Source: Bacteroidales bacterium (GTDB lineage: Bacteria; Bacteroidota; Bacteroidia; Bacteroidales; UBA932). Taken from it: DNA of 64,000 nucleotides. The notes beneath the pieces are model-generated. The model was not told where the DNA came from. It saw only the letters and a list, made by a program, of their open reading frames with translations, and did no database searches. The DNA lies in NCBI GenBank assembly GCA_017962235.1, contig JAGCVS010000021.1:1-64000 (forward strand). The letters run 5' to 3'. Below are positions 34,619 to 43,185 of this stretch, in pieces. Every line of letters starts with the position of its first letter. Positions within the stretch are counted from its first letter, which is position 1. The translations under genes were made by a program, and so were the position numbers.

Positions 34619-36128
34619 TCACACGCATATACTGCTGAGCCTGTTGATTATGCTGGTGGCCAGCTCCTGCGGGAGCTGCTCCAAGCACCGCAACCTGCCG
34701 GACGTGGACCAGGTGCCTGTTGCCCGTTACAACACGGGGCTGACCTTTGTGAGCAAGACGCTGGGCGTAACCGTAACATACGACATCATGCTGCCGCGGG
34801 ATTATAACGACAATCCCGGTCATCGCTACCCGGTGGTTTACTGTTTCCACGGATACGGCGACGACAACACCTCCTGGAACGGACACTACATGGCCTGCCA
34901 GGCAAAGATCACCAATCTGGAGGACAAGGGGCTGGAACCCATGATTTACGTTTTCCCCAACGGCTGGAAGACCTACTGGTGCGACCGCTACGACGGCACA
35001 TTCCCCTACATGACGATGCTTGCAGAGGAGATGGTACCCCTGATCGATCTGGCATACCGCACCATCGCCGACCGCGACCATCGTGCCGTTACTGGCTATT
35101 CCATGGGCGGCTTCGGCGCCATGGTCACGGCCATGAAGCACCCGGATGTGTTCTCCATGAGCGCACCGCTCTCCATGTCGTTCCGCACCGACGAGCAGTA
35201 CATGACAGAATCGCAGAGCGGCTGGGACAACCAGTGGGGCAAGGTCTTCGGCGGGGTCGGGCAAACCGGGGAAGGGCGTCTGACAGACTACTACAAGTCT
35301 CTCTGCCCGCTGCACCAGTTCACGGCCGCCAACAAGGATAAATACAACTCAGTTCACTGGTTCCTGACCTGCGGCGACGACGAGCAGCAGCTGCTCTTTG
35401 CCAACGACGACCTGCACGTTCTCATGCGTGAGAACGGTTATCCGCACGAATACCGCGTGGCCAACGGAGGCCATACCACATCTTACTGGAAAACCGCACT
35501 GGAGGAGGTCCTCCCCTGGTTTTCTTCCCTTATGGCTGGCCACAGCGAATGGCAGACTTCCCTCAGGGAGGTAAACGTCCCCGATGATTGCAAGTTCGAT
35601 TCGGAGGGAGTTGTGGTATCCGACGGTTATACTGAGGCCGGCGGCAACTGCGGCACCGGGCTCTACATCGCATATGACGGCACCTCGGAAGCTTGGATAA
35701 AAGATGCAATGGCCATCCTGCAGCGCGGAATCTCTTCAAAGAAGTTCGTGCTGCTCCCCTGCAACGTGGCCGTACACTCACTTGCGGACTGCGTGAAATA
35801 CTATAAGGACATCTATCCCACGAAGGCATATCAGGTACTTGCAATCGGCAAGGCTGGCACAGAAGCGGTGCAGAAAGAGGCCCTGTTCTCTACCCTTTAC
35901 TTTGAAAGTGCAGAGATTTTGGGAGATATAAACCTTTCATCTGATAAAAACTATTATCTTTGCTATTCCGATGACGGTCAGAATTATAAATCTGCCAACG
36001 CGTTGTACAAAGCATGCAAGAGCTGCGATGCAACATTTGAATACCGCTGCCGCAACCACATGGACGACCCGCGCACAGATTTCCTTACCGGAATTGAGTA
36101 TATAAAATCGAATCTATACAACTTTTAA
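34605..36128 (+). CDS. Esterase (PF00756-like) lipoprotein with a second degenerate esterase-like half
   Basis: The 507-residue product starts at 34605 and has a lipobox (VASSC, Cys about 22). The first domain (about 45-320) is an alpha/beta-hydrolase of the esterase-D/feruloyl-esterase type. It has PVVYCFHGYGDDNTSWNG, the nucleophile elbow GYSMGGFGAM and the His region YRVANGGHTTSYWKTALEEV. The C-terminal 170 residues (from about 335) echo the second half of such a domain (YYLCYSDDGQNYKSANALYK) but lack the elbow and His, so they look like a non-catalytic repeat. It could remove ester groups from the same substrate the neighbouring glycohydrolases process. It overlaps the preceding gene by 14 bases. 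Confidence 0.8.
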   Translation: MRKIDHTHILLSLLIMLVASSCGSCSKHRNLPDVDQVPVARYNTGLTFVSKTLGVTVTYDIMLPRDYNDNPGHRYPVVYCFHGYGDDNTSWNGHYMACQAKITNLEDKGLEPMIYVFPNGWKTYWCDRYDGTFPYMTMLAEEMVPLIDLAYRTIADRDHRAVTGYSMGGFGAMVTAMKHPDVFSMSAPLSMSFRTDEQYMTESQSGWDNQWGKVFGGVGQTGEGRLTDYYKSLCPLHQFTAANKDKYNSVHWFLTCGDDEQQLLFANDDLHVLMRENGYPHEYRVANGGHTTSYWKTALEEVLPWFSSLMAGHSEWQTSLREVNVPDDCKFDSEGVVVSDGYTEAGGNCGTGLYIAYDGTSEAWIKDAMAILQRGISSKKFVLLPCNVAVHSLADCVKYYKDIYPTKAYQVLAIGKAGTEAVQKEALFSTLYFESAEILGDINLSSDKNYYLCYSDDGQNYKSANALYKACKSCDATFEYRCRNHMDDPRTDFLTGIEYIKSNLYNF

Positions 36129-36160
36129 CTACTAACCAACCAATTTTAATTCAATTCAAA

Positions 36161-36880
36161 ATGAAAAAAGTTCTTTTTGCTATTGCAATGGTTGCAGTTC
36201 TCTGCATGACCGGTTGCAACAAAGACAACAAGATTCAGAAACGCCTTCTGATGTGCGGTGACGAGTGGGACAAGTACACTTTCACATATGCTGAGGATGG
36301 CAAGCTCTCTTTTGTAGACCGTAACAGCGGTGAGCGCACCTGGTCTTTCAAGTGGAGCGGCAACAAAGCTACCGTTACCTACATCAAGGAAGGTGAGACC
36401 AAGGATCCTCTGAGCTTCACTCTGGGCGACAACGGTTTTGTATCTTCTTACACCGACACCTACGGTGACGAGCGTTCCTGCACTTATGACAAGGACGGCC
36501 ACCTGCTCCAGGTCAAGAAGTTTGACGAGGTAAAATGCAACTGCGTATGGGAGAAGGGCGACCTTGTAAAATGGTCACGTTTTTCCGATGGTGCTGAGCA
36601 GTACAAAGAGCAGACCTTCATGGTTGACGAGAACCTCGCAGGTATTTTCCCCGACGCTACCGACAAGGCGGGCATCGACCGCTGGATGATTGAGGTAGGC
36701 CTCTTTGGCAAGCCTTCAAAGCATCTCCTTGACCAGGCTGCATGGGAAGGTTCCGGCCAGGTTGCTGTACAGACCTACACCAAAGACGAGGACGGCTTTG
36801 TAACCAAGGTAGAGAAAGTATTCGACGGCGGCGAGCCCGAGATCTACGAGTATCAGTGGGAAGTTATCGAGAAGAAATAA
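36161..36880 (+). CDS. Hypothetical lipoprotein (DUF4595-like repeats)
   Basis: A 239-residue lipoprotein (lipobox LCMTGC, Cys about 19). The mature part has repeated short strands with Y-x-x-D-G motifs (TYAEDGKLSF, TYDKDGHLLQVKKF, TYTKDEDGFVTKVEK). They resemble the beta repeats of DUF4595/RHS-like Bacteroidota lipoproteins. No enzyme residues are apparent. It is the last gene before the terminator at 36901-36940, so it closes the transcript that begins at ribokinase. Function unknown; a surface-binding role is a guess. Confidence 0.65.
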   Translation: MKKVLFAIAMVAVLCMTGCNKDNKIQKRLLMCGDEWDKYTFTYAEDGKLSFVDRNSGERTWSFKWSGNKATVTYIKEGETKDPLSFTLGDNGFVSSYTDTYGDERSCTYDKDGHLLQVKKFDEVKCNCVWEKGDLVKWSRFSDGAEQYKEQTFMVDENLAGIFPDATDKAGIDRWMIEVGLFGKPSKHLLDQAAWEGSGQVAVQTYTKDEDGFVTKVEKVFDGGEPEIYEYQWEVIEKK

Positions 36881-36900
36881 TCCTTATAACTGACTCTTAT

Positions 36901-36940
36901 GATGCTGCCCCGTGTTTGCCACAGGGCAGCATCTTTTTTT
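36901..36940 (+). terminator. Rho-independent terminator
   Basis: GATGCTGCCC (36901-36910) pairs perfectly with GGGCAGCATC (36924-36933) over a 13-base loop, followed by seven T. It ends the ribokinase-to-lipoprotein unit. A TAATTTTG box at 36957-36964 can restart transcription. Confidence 0.92.
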
Positions 36941-36984
36941 ATTCGTGATAGTTGCTTAATTTTGGGGTACAAAGTGATATCATC

Positions 36985-37887
36985 ATGAAAAAACATCTCT
37001 TCTGCTTCCTCACAATTGCGCTGTTCTGCTTGCCGGGCGCCGGTTGCGACGAGATAGAAATAACTCCCGACTTGTTTGCCGGACCGCGCACCGAGGAGCG
37101 TCTCTACCCTCATCACAGGAGCTATATCACAGAAGGCGAAACCCAGACCGTAGAACTGACGCTGGTAACCTACAATGTGGCCAACCTGGGTCATGGCGGC
37201 AGCGACCGCACAGACAATGTGGTCAAGTTCATACAGGGCACCGGGGCCGATTATGTGGGACTGAACGAGATTGACAGCTGCAACCAGCGGCACAATGTAT
37301 ATCAGCTCAAAGTCCTTGCAGAGAGTCTTGGAGAATGGAACTATCACTTTGGCAAGGCCTTTGATTTTGCGGGCGGCGGATACGGCAACGGCGCAATGTG
37401 CAACAAGCCGCTGCTGGATGCCTACACCATACCGATTCCCCAGGGCAGCGGGCACGAACCCCGCAGCGTGGCGGTGATTGAAACGGAAGATATCGTGTTC
37501 TGCGCCACCCATCTGGACTTTGGCCCTCCGGGCGAGCCTTCATATGAGCAAGCTGTGTACATTAACGAATGGTTCAAAGCCCATTACGACGGCTACGACA
37601 AGCCGGTGATAATATGCGGCGACTTCAACACCGACCCCGGCACCGACACCATAAACGAGATGGACCGTTGCTGGACACGCCTCTCCCTCCCCAAGCTCAG
37701 CTGGCCCACCACGGAGGCTAACATGTGCCTGGACTATGTGTTCTGCTACAACGGCGCTGTTCCGGTAGAGGTAGTGGAGAACTCCCGCCCCACCGGCATC
37801 ATCAATTTCCTGCAGACCTCCGACCACTATCCAGTGCGGGTCAAAATCAAATTTGAAAAGACCGTGGATAAAAAACCCAGATTATGA
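36985..37887 (+). CDS. Exported endonuclease/exonuclease/phosphatase (EEP) family protein
   Basis: The 300-residue protein (ATG at 36985) has a lipoprotein-type signal (LPGAGC) and an EEP fold with its conserved parts in order: LVTYNVANLG, DYVGLNEIDSCNQRH (metal-binding Glu), ICGDFNTDP and SDHYPVRVKI (catalytic Asp-His). Family members hydrolyse phosphodiesters of nucleic acids, phospholipids or phosphorylated sugars. In this locus a phosphodiesterase opening ADP-ribose or nucleotides would fit, but that is inference. Its stop overlaps the next start by ATGA. Confidence 0.83.
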   Translation: MKKHLFCFLTIALFCLPGAGCDEIEITPDLFAGPRTEERLYPHHRSYITEGETQTVELTLVTYNVANLGHGGSDRTDNVVKFIQGTGADYVGLNEIDSCNQRHNVYQLKVLAESLGEWNYHFGKAFDFAGGGYGNGAMCNKPLLDAYTIPIPQGSGHEPRSVAVIETEDIVFCATHLDFGPPGEPSYEQAVYINEWFKAHYDGYDKPVIICGDFNTDPGTDTINEMDRCWTRLSLPKLSWPTTEANMCLDYVFCYNGAVPVEVVENSRPTGIINFLQTSDHYPVRVKIKFEKTVDKKPRL

Positions 37888-39725
37888 AAAAGATACTGCT
37901 TGCCTGCGCAGCTCTCGTGATATGCGCCTGCTCCGGTAACCATACCGCTACCAACAAACTCATAACCCCTGTCCCCTTCTCTGACGTAAAGATAGACGAC
38001 GGGTTCTGGAGCCCGCGGCTGGAGAGCCACAAGGATGTCACCCTAAAGGTGTGCATAGACCAGATTGAGAACCAGACGGGCCGCATCCGCAACTTTGAGA
38101 ATGCCGCGAAAGGAGAAGGAGAGCACTCGGGTATCTATTTCGATGACTCCGATGTGTACAAGGCGCTGGAGGGTATGGCCTATTCGCTTCAGAACAACCC
38201 CGACCCCGAGCTGGAGGCCAAGTGCGACGAGTGGATAGACAAGTTTGCCGCTGCACAGCAGGAAGACGGCTACCTCAACACATACTACACCCTCACCGGG
38301 CTGGACAACCGCTGGAGCGATATGGGTATGCACGAGATGTACTGCGCCGGTCATATGACAGAAGCGGCGGTGGCTTATTATAATGTCACCGGCAAGCGCA
38401 AGCTCCTGGATGTCGCTATCCGCATGGCAGACCATATGATGACCGTTTTCGGCCCCGGCAAGCGCGACTGGGTTCCCGGTCATGAAGAGATAGAGCTGGC
38501 ACTGGTAAAACTCTACCAGGTCACCGGCCAGAAAAAGTATCTCGATTTTGCCGAGTGGCTGATTAACGAGCGCGGCCATGGCCACGGCACCTGGGTCAAG
38601 TGGAGACAGGAATCTTATTATCAGGACGACCTGCCAGTGCGCGAGATGACCAGCATCGCGGGGCACGCGGTGCGCGCCATGTATCTCTACTGCGGTATGG
38701 CCGATGTTGCGGCTTATACCGGAGACCAGGGTTATATGACCGCCCTTGACAGCCTTTGGGACGATACCGTCCATCGCAATATGTACATCACCGGCGGTAT
38801 AGGCCAGAGTTCACGCAACGAGGGTTTCACCACAGATTACAGCCTTCCCAATATGAGCGCCTACTGCGAGACTTGCGCCTCGGTGGGTATGGTGCTGTGG
38901 AACTGGCGTATGAATCAGTTTACGGGCGATTCCAAATATGTCGATGTGCTGGAGCGCTCCATGTACAACGGCGCCTTGGCGGGCATTTCGCTGGCGGGAG
39001 ACCGTTTCTTCTATGTCAATCCTCTGGAATCGCTGGGCACTCATCATCGCCAGGCGTGGTATGGCTGCGCCTGCTGCCCCAGCCAGATTTGCAGGTTCCT
39101 CCCTTCTATCGGCAACTATATCTACGGAGTGGCGAAAGATGGCATATACGTTAATCTCTACATGAGCAATACCGCCGATTTGAAAGTCGGCAGGCGCAAA
39201 GTCACCCTAAAGCAGGAGACCGATTATCCATGGGAAGGCGCCATCTCCCTCACCGTGGGATGCGAACGTCCGTTCAAGAGCCTTCTGCGGCTCAGGATTC
39301 CCGGCTGGTGCCGCAGCTTTACCCTGAAGGTGAATGACCAGGATGTGGATGTGCCCGTTGAGAAGGGCTACGCCGTAATCGACCGCAAATGGCAGGACGG
39401 CGACAAGATAACTCTAGATCTGGATATGCCAGCCGAGATTGTTGCCGCCGACCCCCGCGTGAAGGAAGACGAAGGCTATCGTGCCGTTCAGCGCGGCCCG
39501 CTGGTATACTGCATGGAAGGAATTGACAACCCCGGCGACTACGACAGCCTGCGTATTGAAAGCGACGCCATCTTTGAACAAACCTGGGAGCCAGATTTGC
39601 TCCGCGGCGTCGTGACCCTCACCACCACCTTTGGCGACCGCCAGATGAAACTCATCCCCTACTACGCCTGGGACAACCGCGAGCCCTGCCGCATGCGCGT
39701 CTGGCTCCCCCTCGCCGGCGAATAG
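37884..39725 (+). CDS. DUF1680/GH127-type beta-L-arabinofuranosidase lipoprotein
   Basis: A 613-residue exported protein (lipobox VICAC) with an (alpha/alpha)6 barrel. The Glu-Cys zinc/catalytic residues of the family are present: YCETCAS (Glu329, Cys331) and YGCACCPSQICR (Cys397, Cys398). Characterised GH127 enzymes use a cysteine nucleophile on a zinc to remove beta-L-arabinofuranose. Here the four residues are intact, so activity on a furanosyl substrate is likely, although the sugar need not be arabinose. It is translationally coupled to the EEP gene by ATGA. It ends one base before comM, which converges on it, with no terminator between. Confidence 0.88.
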   Translation: MKKILLACAALVICACSGNHTATNKLITPVPFSDVKIDDGFWSPRLESHKDVTLKVCIDQIENQTGRIRNFENAAKGEGEHSGIYFDDSDVYKALEGMAYSLQNNPDPELEAKCDEWIDKFAAAQQEDGYLNTYYTLTGLDNRWSDMGMHEMYCAGHMTEAAVAYYNVTGKRKLLDVAIRMADHMMTVFGPGKRDWVPGHEEIELALVKLYQVTGQKKYLDFAEWLINERGHGHGTWVKWRQESYYQDDLPVREMTSIAGHAVRAMYLYCGMADVAAYTGDQGYMTALDSLWDDTVHRNMYITGGIGQSSRNEGFTTDYSLPNMSAYCETCASVGMVLWNWRMNQFTGDSKYVDVLERSMYNGALAGISLAGDRFFYVNPLESLGTHHRQAWYGCACCPSQICRFLPSIGNYIYGVAKDGIYVNLYMSNTADLKVGRRKVTLKQETDYPWEGAISLTVGCERPFKSLLRLRIPGWCRSFTLKVNDQDVDVPVEKGYAVIDRKWQDGDKITLDLDMPAEIVAADPRVKEDEGYRAVQRGPLVYCMEGIDNPGDYDSLRIESDAIFEQTWEPDLLRGVVTLTTTFGDRQMKLIPYYAWDNREPCRMRVWLPLAGE

Positions 39726-41258
39726 TCACCTCTGCCAGTCCAGGCGGTCGAGGTTGCGGTACTGGAGGGCTTCTGCGATGGCGGCTTGGGTGATGTCTCT
39801 GCTGCCGGCCAGGTCCGATATGGTGCGGGCAAGCTTCAGGATGCGGCTGTAGGCCCTGGCAGATAGGCCGAGCCGCTCTATTATCTTGTCAAAGAACTCG
39901 ATTTGGGAGGCGGTCAACTTACAGTATTTGGTTATCATTTTGGCTGTCATGGCGCTGTTGGTGAAGATTCCGTCGCCTGCAAAGCGGGCCGCCTGTATTT
40001 CGCGTGCCTTTGCCACGCGGGCGGCTATCGCAATGCTGGATTCCGCCGCCGGCTCTGCCACTAACAGTTCGGCCGGGACCCTCTCGACATAGATATGCAT
40101 ATCAATGCGGTCCATCATGGGACCCGAGACGCGTGACAGGTATTGGGATATTTCGCGCTCGGAACATTTGCACTTGTGGGTCGGGTCGCTAAAATAGCCG
40201 CACGGGCATGGGTTCATCGATGCCACGAACATGAATTCGCAGGGGTATTCCACCCGATAGCGGGCGCGCGAAATCACTATCCTCCCGTCTTCTATCGGCT
40301 GCCGCAGAAGGTCCAGAGTCGCCCTGCTGAAAAGGGTCACTTCGTCTAAATAGAGCACTCCGTTGTGGGCGAGTGATATCTCCCCCGGCATCGCCATGGT
40401 GCCGCCGCCCAGCAGCGAGACTACGCTGGCGCTGTTGTGCGGAGAGCGGAACGGCCGCTCCCGCATCAGTCCGCTGCGCCCTATCGACTTGCCCGCCACA
40501 GAATAGATCTTACTGGTTTGGATGGACTCTTCTTTTGTCATGGGCGGGAGGATGGAGGGGAGGCAGCTGGCCATCAAGGTCTTGCCGCAGCCAGGACTGC
40601 CGATGAGAATCAGGTTGTGACCCCCAGCGGCGGCTATTTCCAGCCCCCGGCGCGCCTGCGACTGTCCTTTTACATCTTTGAAATCGTTTGTGGCCGTAGG
40701 GTGGAAGGCGGTGTCGCCGGGGCGGTGCATTATCAGTTCCTCCGCAGTGATATCGCCGTTCAGCACCGCAATCACATCGGCAAGGGTGCGGACACCGTAT
40801 ATGGTGGCGCCGTCCAGGTCCACCGCCTCCATGGCCGAATCGTGCGGGAAGATGAACTTTCTGAAGCCCCTGGAGATGCAACTGTCGGCAATCGGCAGGG
40901 CGCCGTAGATATCCCGTATACGGCCGTCCAGCGCCAGCTCTCCCATTATTATGAAGTCCGATATCCGGGCCGGATCTATCGCCCCCATCTCGCTGAGCAG
41001 CGCCACCGCTATCGCCAGATCGAACGAAGAGCCCTCTTTGCGGATATCGGCGGGTGCCAGATTTATGACAATGCGCTTGCCCGGGATTGAGTATCCGTAA
41101 CTTCGCAGCGCTGTTGTGATGCGCATCAGGCTCTCTTTTACGGCAATATCGGGCATGCCCACTATATACAATCCTACCCCAGCGGAAAAATCGGCCTCAA
41201 CTGTTACGGTAACCACCTGAAGGCCGATACAGGCTGCCGCATACGTCTTGCAAATCAT
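39726..41258 (-). CDS. comM: YifB/ComM family Mg chelatase-like AAA+ ATPase
   Basis: From the ATG at 41258 the protein is 510 residues. An N-terminal Lon-protease-like domain (ADFSAGVGLYIVGMPD) is followed by an AAA+ core with Walker A GSPGCGKTLMASCLPSI, Walker B LYLDEV and the Mg_chelatase C-terminal domain. ComM is a hexameric helicase aiding branch migration during recombination of transformed DNA; in organisms without known competence the role is less clear. A leftward TATCTTTG box at 41280-41273 is only about 15 bases from the start, predicting a very short leader. Confidence 0.93.
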   Translation of the reverse strand: MICKTYAAACIGLQVVTVTVEADFSAGVGLYIVGMPDIAVKESLMRITTALRSYGYSIPGKRIVINLAPADIRKEGSSFDLAIAVALLSEMGAIDPARISDFIIMGELALDGRIRDIYGALPIADSCISRGFRKFIFPHDSAMEAVDLDGATIYGVRTLADVIAVLNGDITAEELIMHRPGDTAFHPTATNDFKDVKGQSQARRGLEIAAAGGHNLILIGSPGCGKTLMASCLPSILPPMTKEESIQTSKIYSVAGKSIGRSGLMRERPFRSPHNSASVVSLLGGGTMAMPGEISLAHNGVLYLDEVTLFSRATLDLLRQPIEDGRIVISRARYRVEYPCEFMFVASMNPCPCGYFSDPTHKCKCSEREISQYLSRVSGPMMDRIDMHIYVERVPAELLVAEPAAESSIAIAARVAKAREIQAARFAGDGIFTNSAMTAKMITKYCKLTASQIEFFDKIIERLGLSARAYSRILKLARTISDLAGSRDITQAAIAEALQYRNLDRLDWQR

Positions 41259-41272
41259 ACTCTTTTTTGTGA

Positions 41273-41280
41273 CAAAGATA
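41273..41280 (-). promoter_or_regulatory. -7 box for comM
   Basis: TATCTTTG on the minus strand, about 15 bases before the chosen comM ATG. It also argues against longer upstream starts for comM. Confidence 0.5.
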
Positions 41281-41337
41281 TGGCGGCCGCCGACTCTTTT
41301 CAACACGCAAAACTTCCATATAATCAGGTTTTTACGT

Positions 41338-41410
41338 TTTGAAAAACAGCTCATTCGTTTTTATATTTGTGATTGGAGTGGTTTTTGTTAAAAAGATTGT
41401 CGTATTTTTG
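41338..41410 (+). promoter_or_regulatory. Promoter region of the serine hydrolase-TPR-EnvC operon
   Basis: Two rightward boxes are present. TTTG (41338-41341), 20 bases, then TATATTTG (41362-41369) is the better match. A second TATTTTTG at 41403-41410 lies nine bases from the ATG and would give an almost leaderless mRNA. Confidence 0.5.
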
Positions 41411-41418
41411 TGTAAACC

Positions 41419-43185
41419 ATGAAAAAAATTGCACGATATATCCTGATGGCCGCCGCCTGTCTGGTCATGTGGCAGTGCGGGCCGGACAACCCTGACAATC
41501 CTGACAATCCTGACGATCCGCCCGTGAATCCGGATCCGGAAATCCACATCATAGGGTCCTCAGAGTTTGATTTTAATGAAGACGGTGGCAAGTGTTCCTT
41601 TACATTTACCAGCGCTACAGATTGGACAGCAACTCCGGACGACGGGTGGCTGCACGTGAATCAGACTGCCGGCAGCGGTTCTGAATTTGAAATAGACATA
41701 GACTTGACCTGTGATGCGAATCTGGGAGAGGAGCCGCGCACCGGAACGGTAACCATCGCCGCCGGCCCACTTGAAGAGAAAATCACTGTCACTCAGGCAG
41801 AAAGAATACCGGAAGGGCCCAAATCCAGCGAGTGTGTGCTCACCGCCCTCAATTTCGTGCCCTCCGTGAACCCTACCCTTTCCTCCCAGCTGTCTTATTC
41901 GCCGCGAAACATACGCGGGTATGACATAATCTTTGTCACCTTCCCGGACGGCGCCGATATGACCAGCATGATTCCCCATTTTGAGGTCAGCAAAAAAGCT
42001 ACTGTATATGTCGGGGAAGAGAAGATTGTGAACGGCAAGACTCCCGTGGATTTCACAAAGAACGAGCCCTGGACGGTGGTGGCGGAAGATGGTGAGCATT
42101 CCATGACATACATGATGATGGCCCGCAGAGGCATCCCTGCAATAGACCGCAAGATTTACAGTTTCCTGGGCACATACAGCATCCCGGCAGTGGGACTTGC
42201 GGTAACCAGGAACGGGCAGATTGTATACGCCGCTGGCTACGGCCTTGCCGATGCCGGCAACGACCCGGTGTTCTGCACTGAGACTCACCTTTTCCGCCTG
42301 GCAAGCGTGAGCAAGACCCTCACCTCCATCTGCATCCTGCGGCTGTGCCAGGAGGGGCGGCTGAGCCTGGACGACAAGGTGTTCGCCCCCGGCGGACCGC
42401 TGGCCGACATGTTCCCCGGGACGCACGCGAGCCGCGTTGACGATATAAAGGTCAGGGACCTGCTGACCCACAGGTCGGGATGGACCAACTCCAACATAGG
42501 CGACGACCCTATCTTCCCTTATACAAGTCGTTTTGCATCTATAAGGACTTTGAAAGAGAGGGTTGCAACCGTAGTAAAGAACAACTCCCCGGCATACACT
42601 CCCGGCACCACCTACTCTTATTCCAACCTGGGATTCTGCGTACTGGGGCTGGTAATCGAGCAAGTGACAGGCAAGGGCTACGAGACCTATCTCCGCGAAG
42701 TCACCGCCATGGCGGGGGCCAACGATATCTGGGTATCGAAGAACGCCCGCAACCAGAAGAGAGACAACGAATGTGTGTTCTACGCTCAGGACGGCGCATA
42801 TCCATACGACAACGACATGACCATTTCTGCCGCATGCGGCGGCATTACCGCATCTGCAATGGACATGGCCCGCATACTCAACGCCATAGACTACGGCACC
42901 AATCCGCCCGACATACTGGAGCCCGAATGGCTGGACAAGATGTACACGAACTACACCTCCAGCTACCCCGGCGGCTACGGCTTTGGTTGGTGGATAGGGC
43001 ACGGCACCCTCACCAACTGGGCAACCTACCACACCGGCAGCCTCTCCGGCACCGCGACCCTCTGGGTCCGCGGCAAGAACGGTGTCAGCGGAGTTATCCT
43101 TTGCAATTCCCGCAACTACAAGAGCTCCTTTGACACCGATATGTACCTGGCCCTGGACAATGCAATGACCCGAATTCTGGAATGA
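41419..43185 (+). CDS. BACON-domain serine hydrolase (beta-lactamase/class C family) lipoprotein
   Basis: The 588-residue protein has a signal peptide with a lipobox-like end (VMWQC), a low-complexity Asp-Asn-Pro linker (about 21-45) and a BACON domain (about 47-137, with SATDWTATPDDGWLHV). A bridging segment follows, then a serine beta-lactamase-like domain (about 235-588) with SVSK as the SxxK motif and YSN as the YxN motif. Enzymes of this family are D-aminopeptidases, esterases or DD-peptidase-like proteins rather than true beta-lactamases. BACON domains are thought to bind mucin or glycans. The gene is coupled by ATGA to a TPR gene and through it to an EnvC-like gene, which suggests an envelope role. 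Confidence 0.85.
   Translation: MKKIARYILMAAACLVMWQCGPDNPDNPDNPDDPPVNPDPEIHIIGSSEFDFNEDGGKCSFTFTSATDWTATPDDGWLHVNQTAGSGSEFEIDIDLTCDANLGEEPRTGTVTIAAGPLEEKITVTQAERIPEGPKSSECVLTALNFVPSVNPTLSSQLSYSPRNIRGYDIIFVTFPDGADMTSMIPHFEVSKKATVYVGEEKIVNGKTPVDFTKNEPWTVVAEDGEHSMTYMMMARRGIPAIDRKIYSFLGTYSIPAVGLAVTRNGQIVYAAGYGLADAGNDPVFCTETHLFRLASVSKTLTSICILRLCQEGRLSLDDKVFAPGGPLADMFPGTHASRVDDIKVRDLLTHRSGWTNSNIGDDPIFPYTSRFASIRTLKERVATVVKNNSPAYTPGTTYSYSNLGFCVLGLVIEQVTGKGYETYLREVTAMAGANDIWVSKNARNQKRDNECVFYAQDGAYPYDNDMTISAACGGITASAMDMARILNAIDYGTNPPDILEPEWLDKMYTNYTSSYPGGYGFGWWIGHGTLTNWATYHTGSLSGTATLWVRGKNGVSGVILCNSRNYKSSFDTDMYLALDNAMTRILE

Noticed and set aside
22187-39725. Possible integrative element carrying the SusCD locus
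   Set aside because: No integrase, transposase, tRNA-end duplication or composition break was seen at its borders.
41560-43032. A 490-codon minus-strand frame
   Set aside because: It is antisense to the BACON serine hydrolase, which has SxxK and YxN motifs in the right order.
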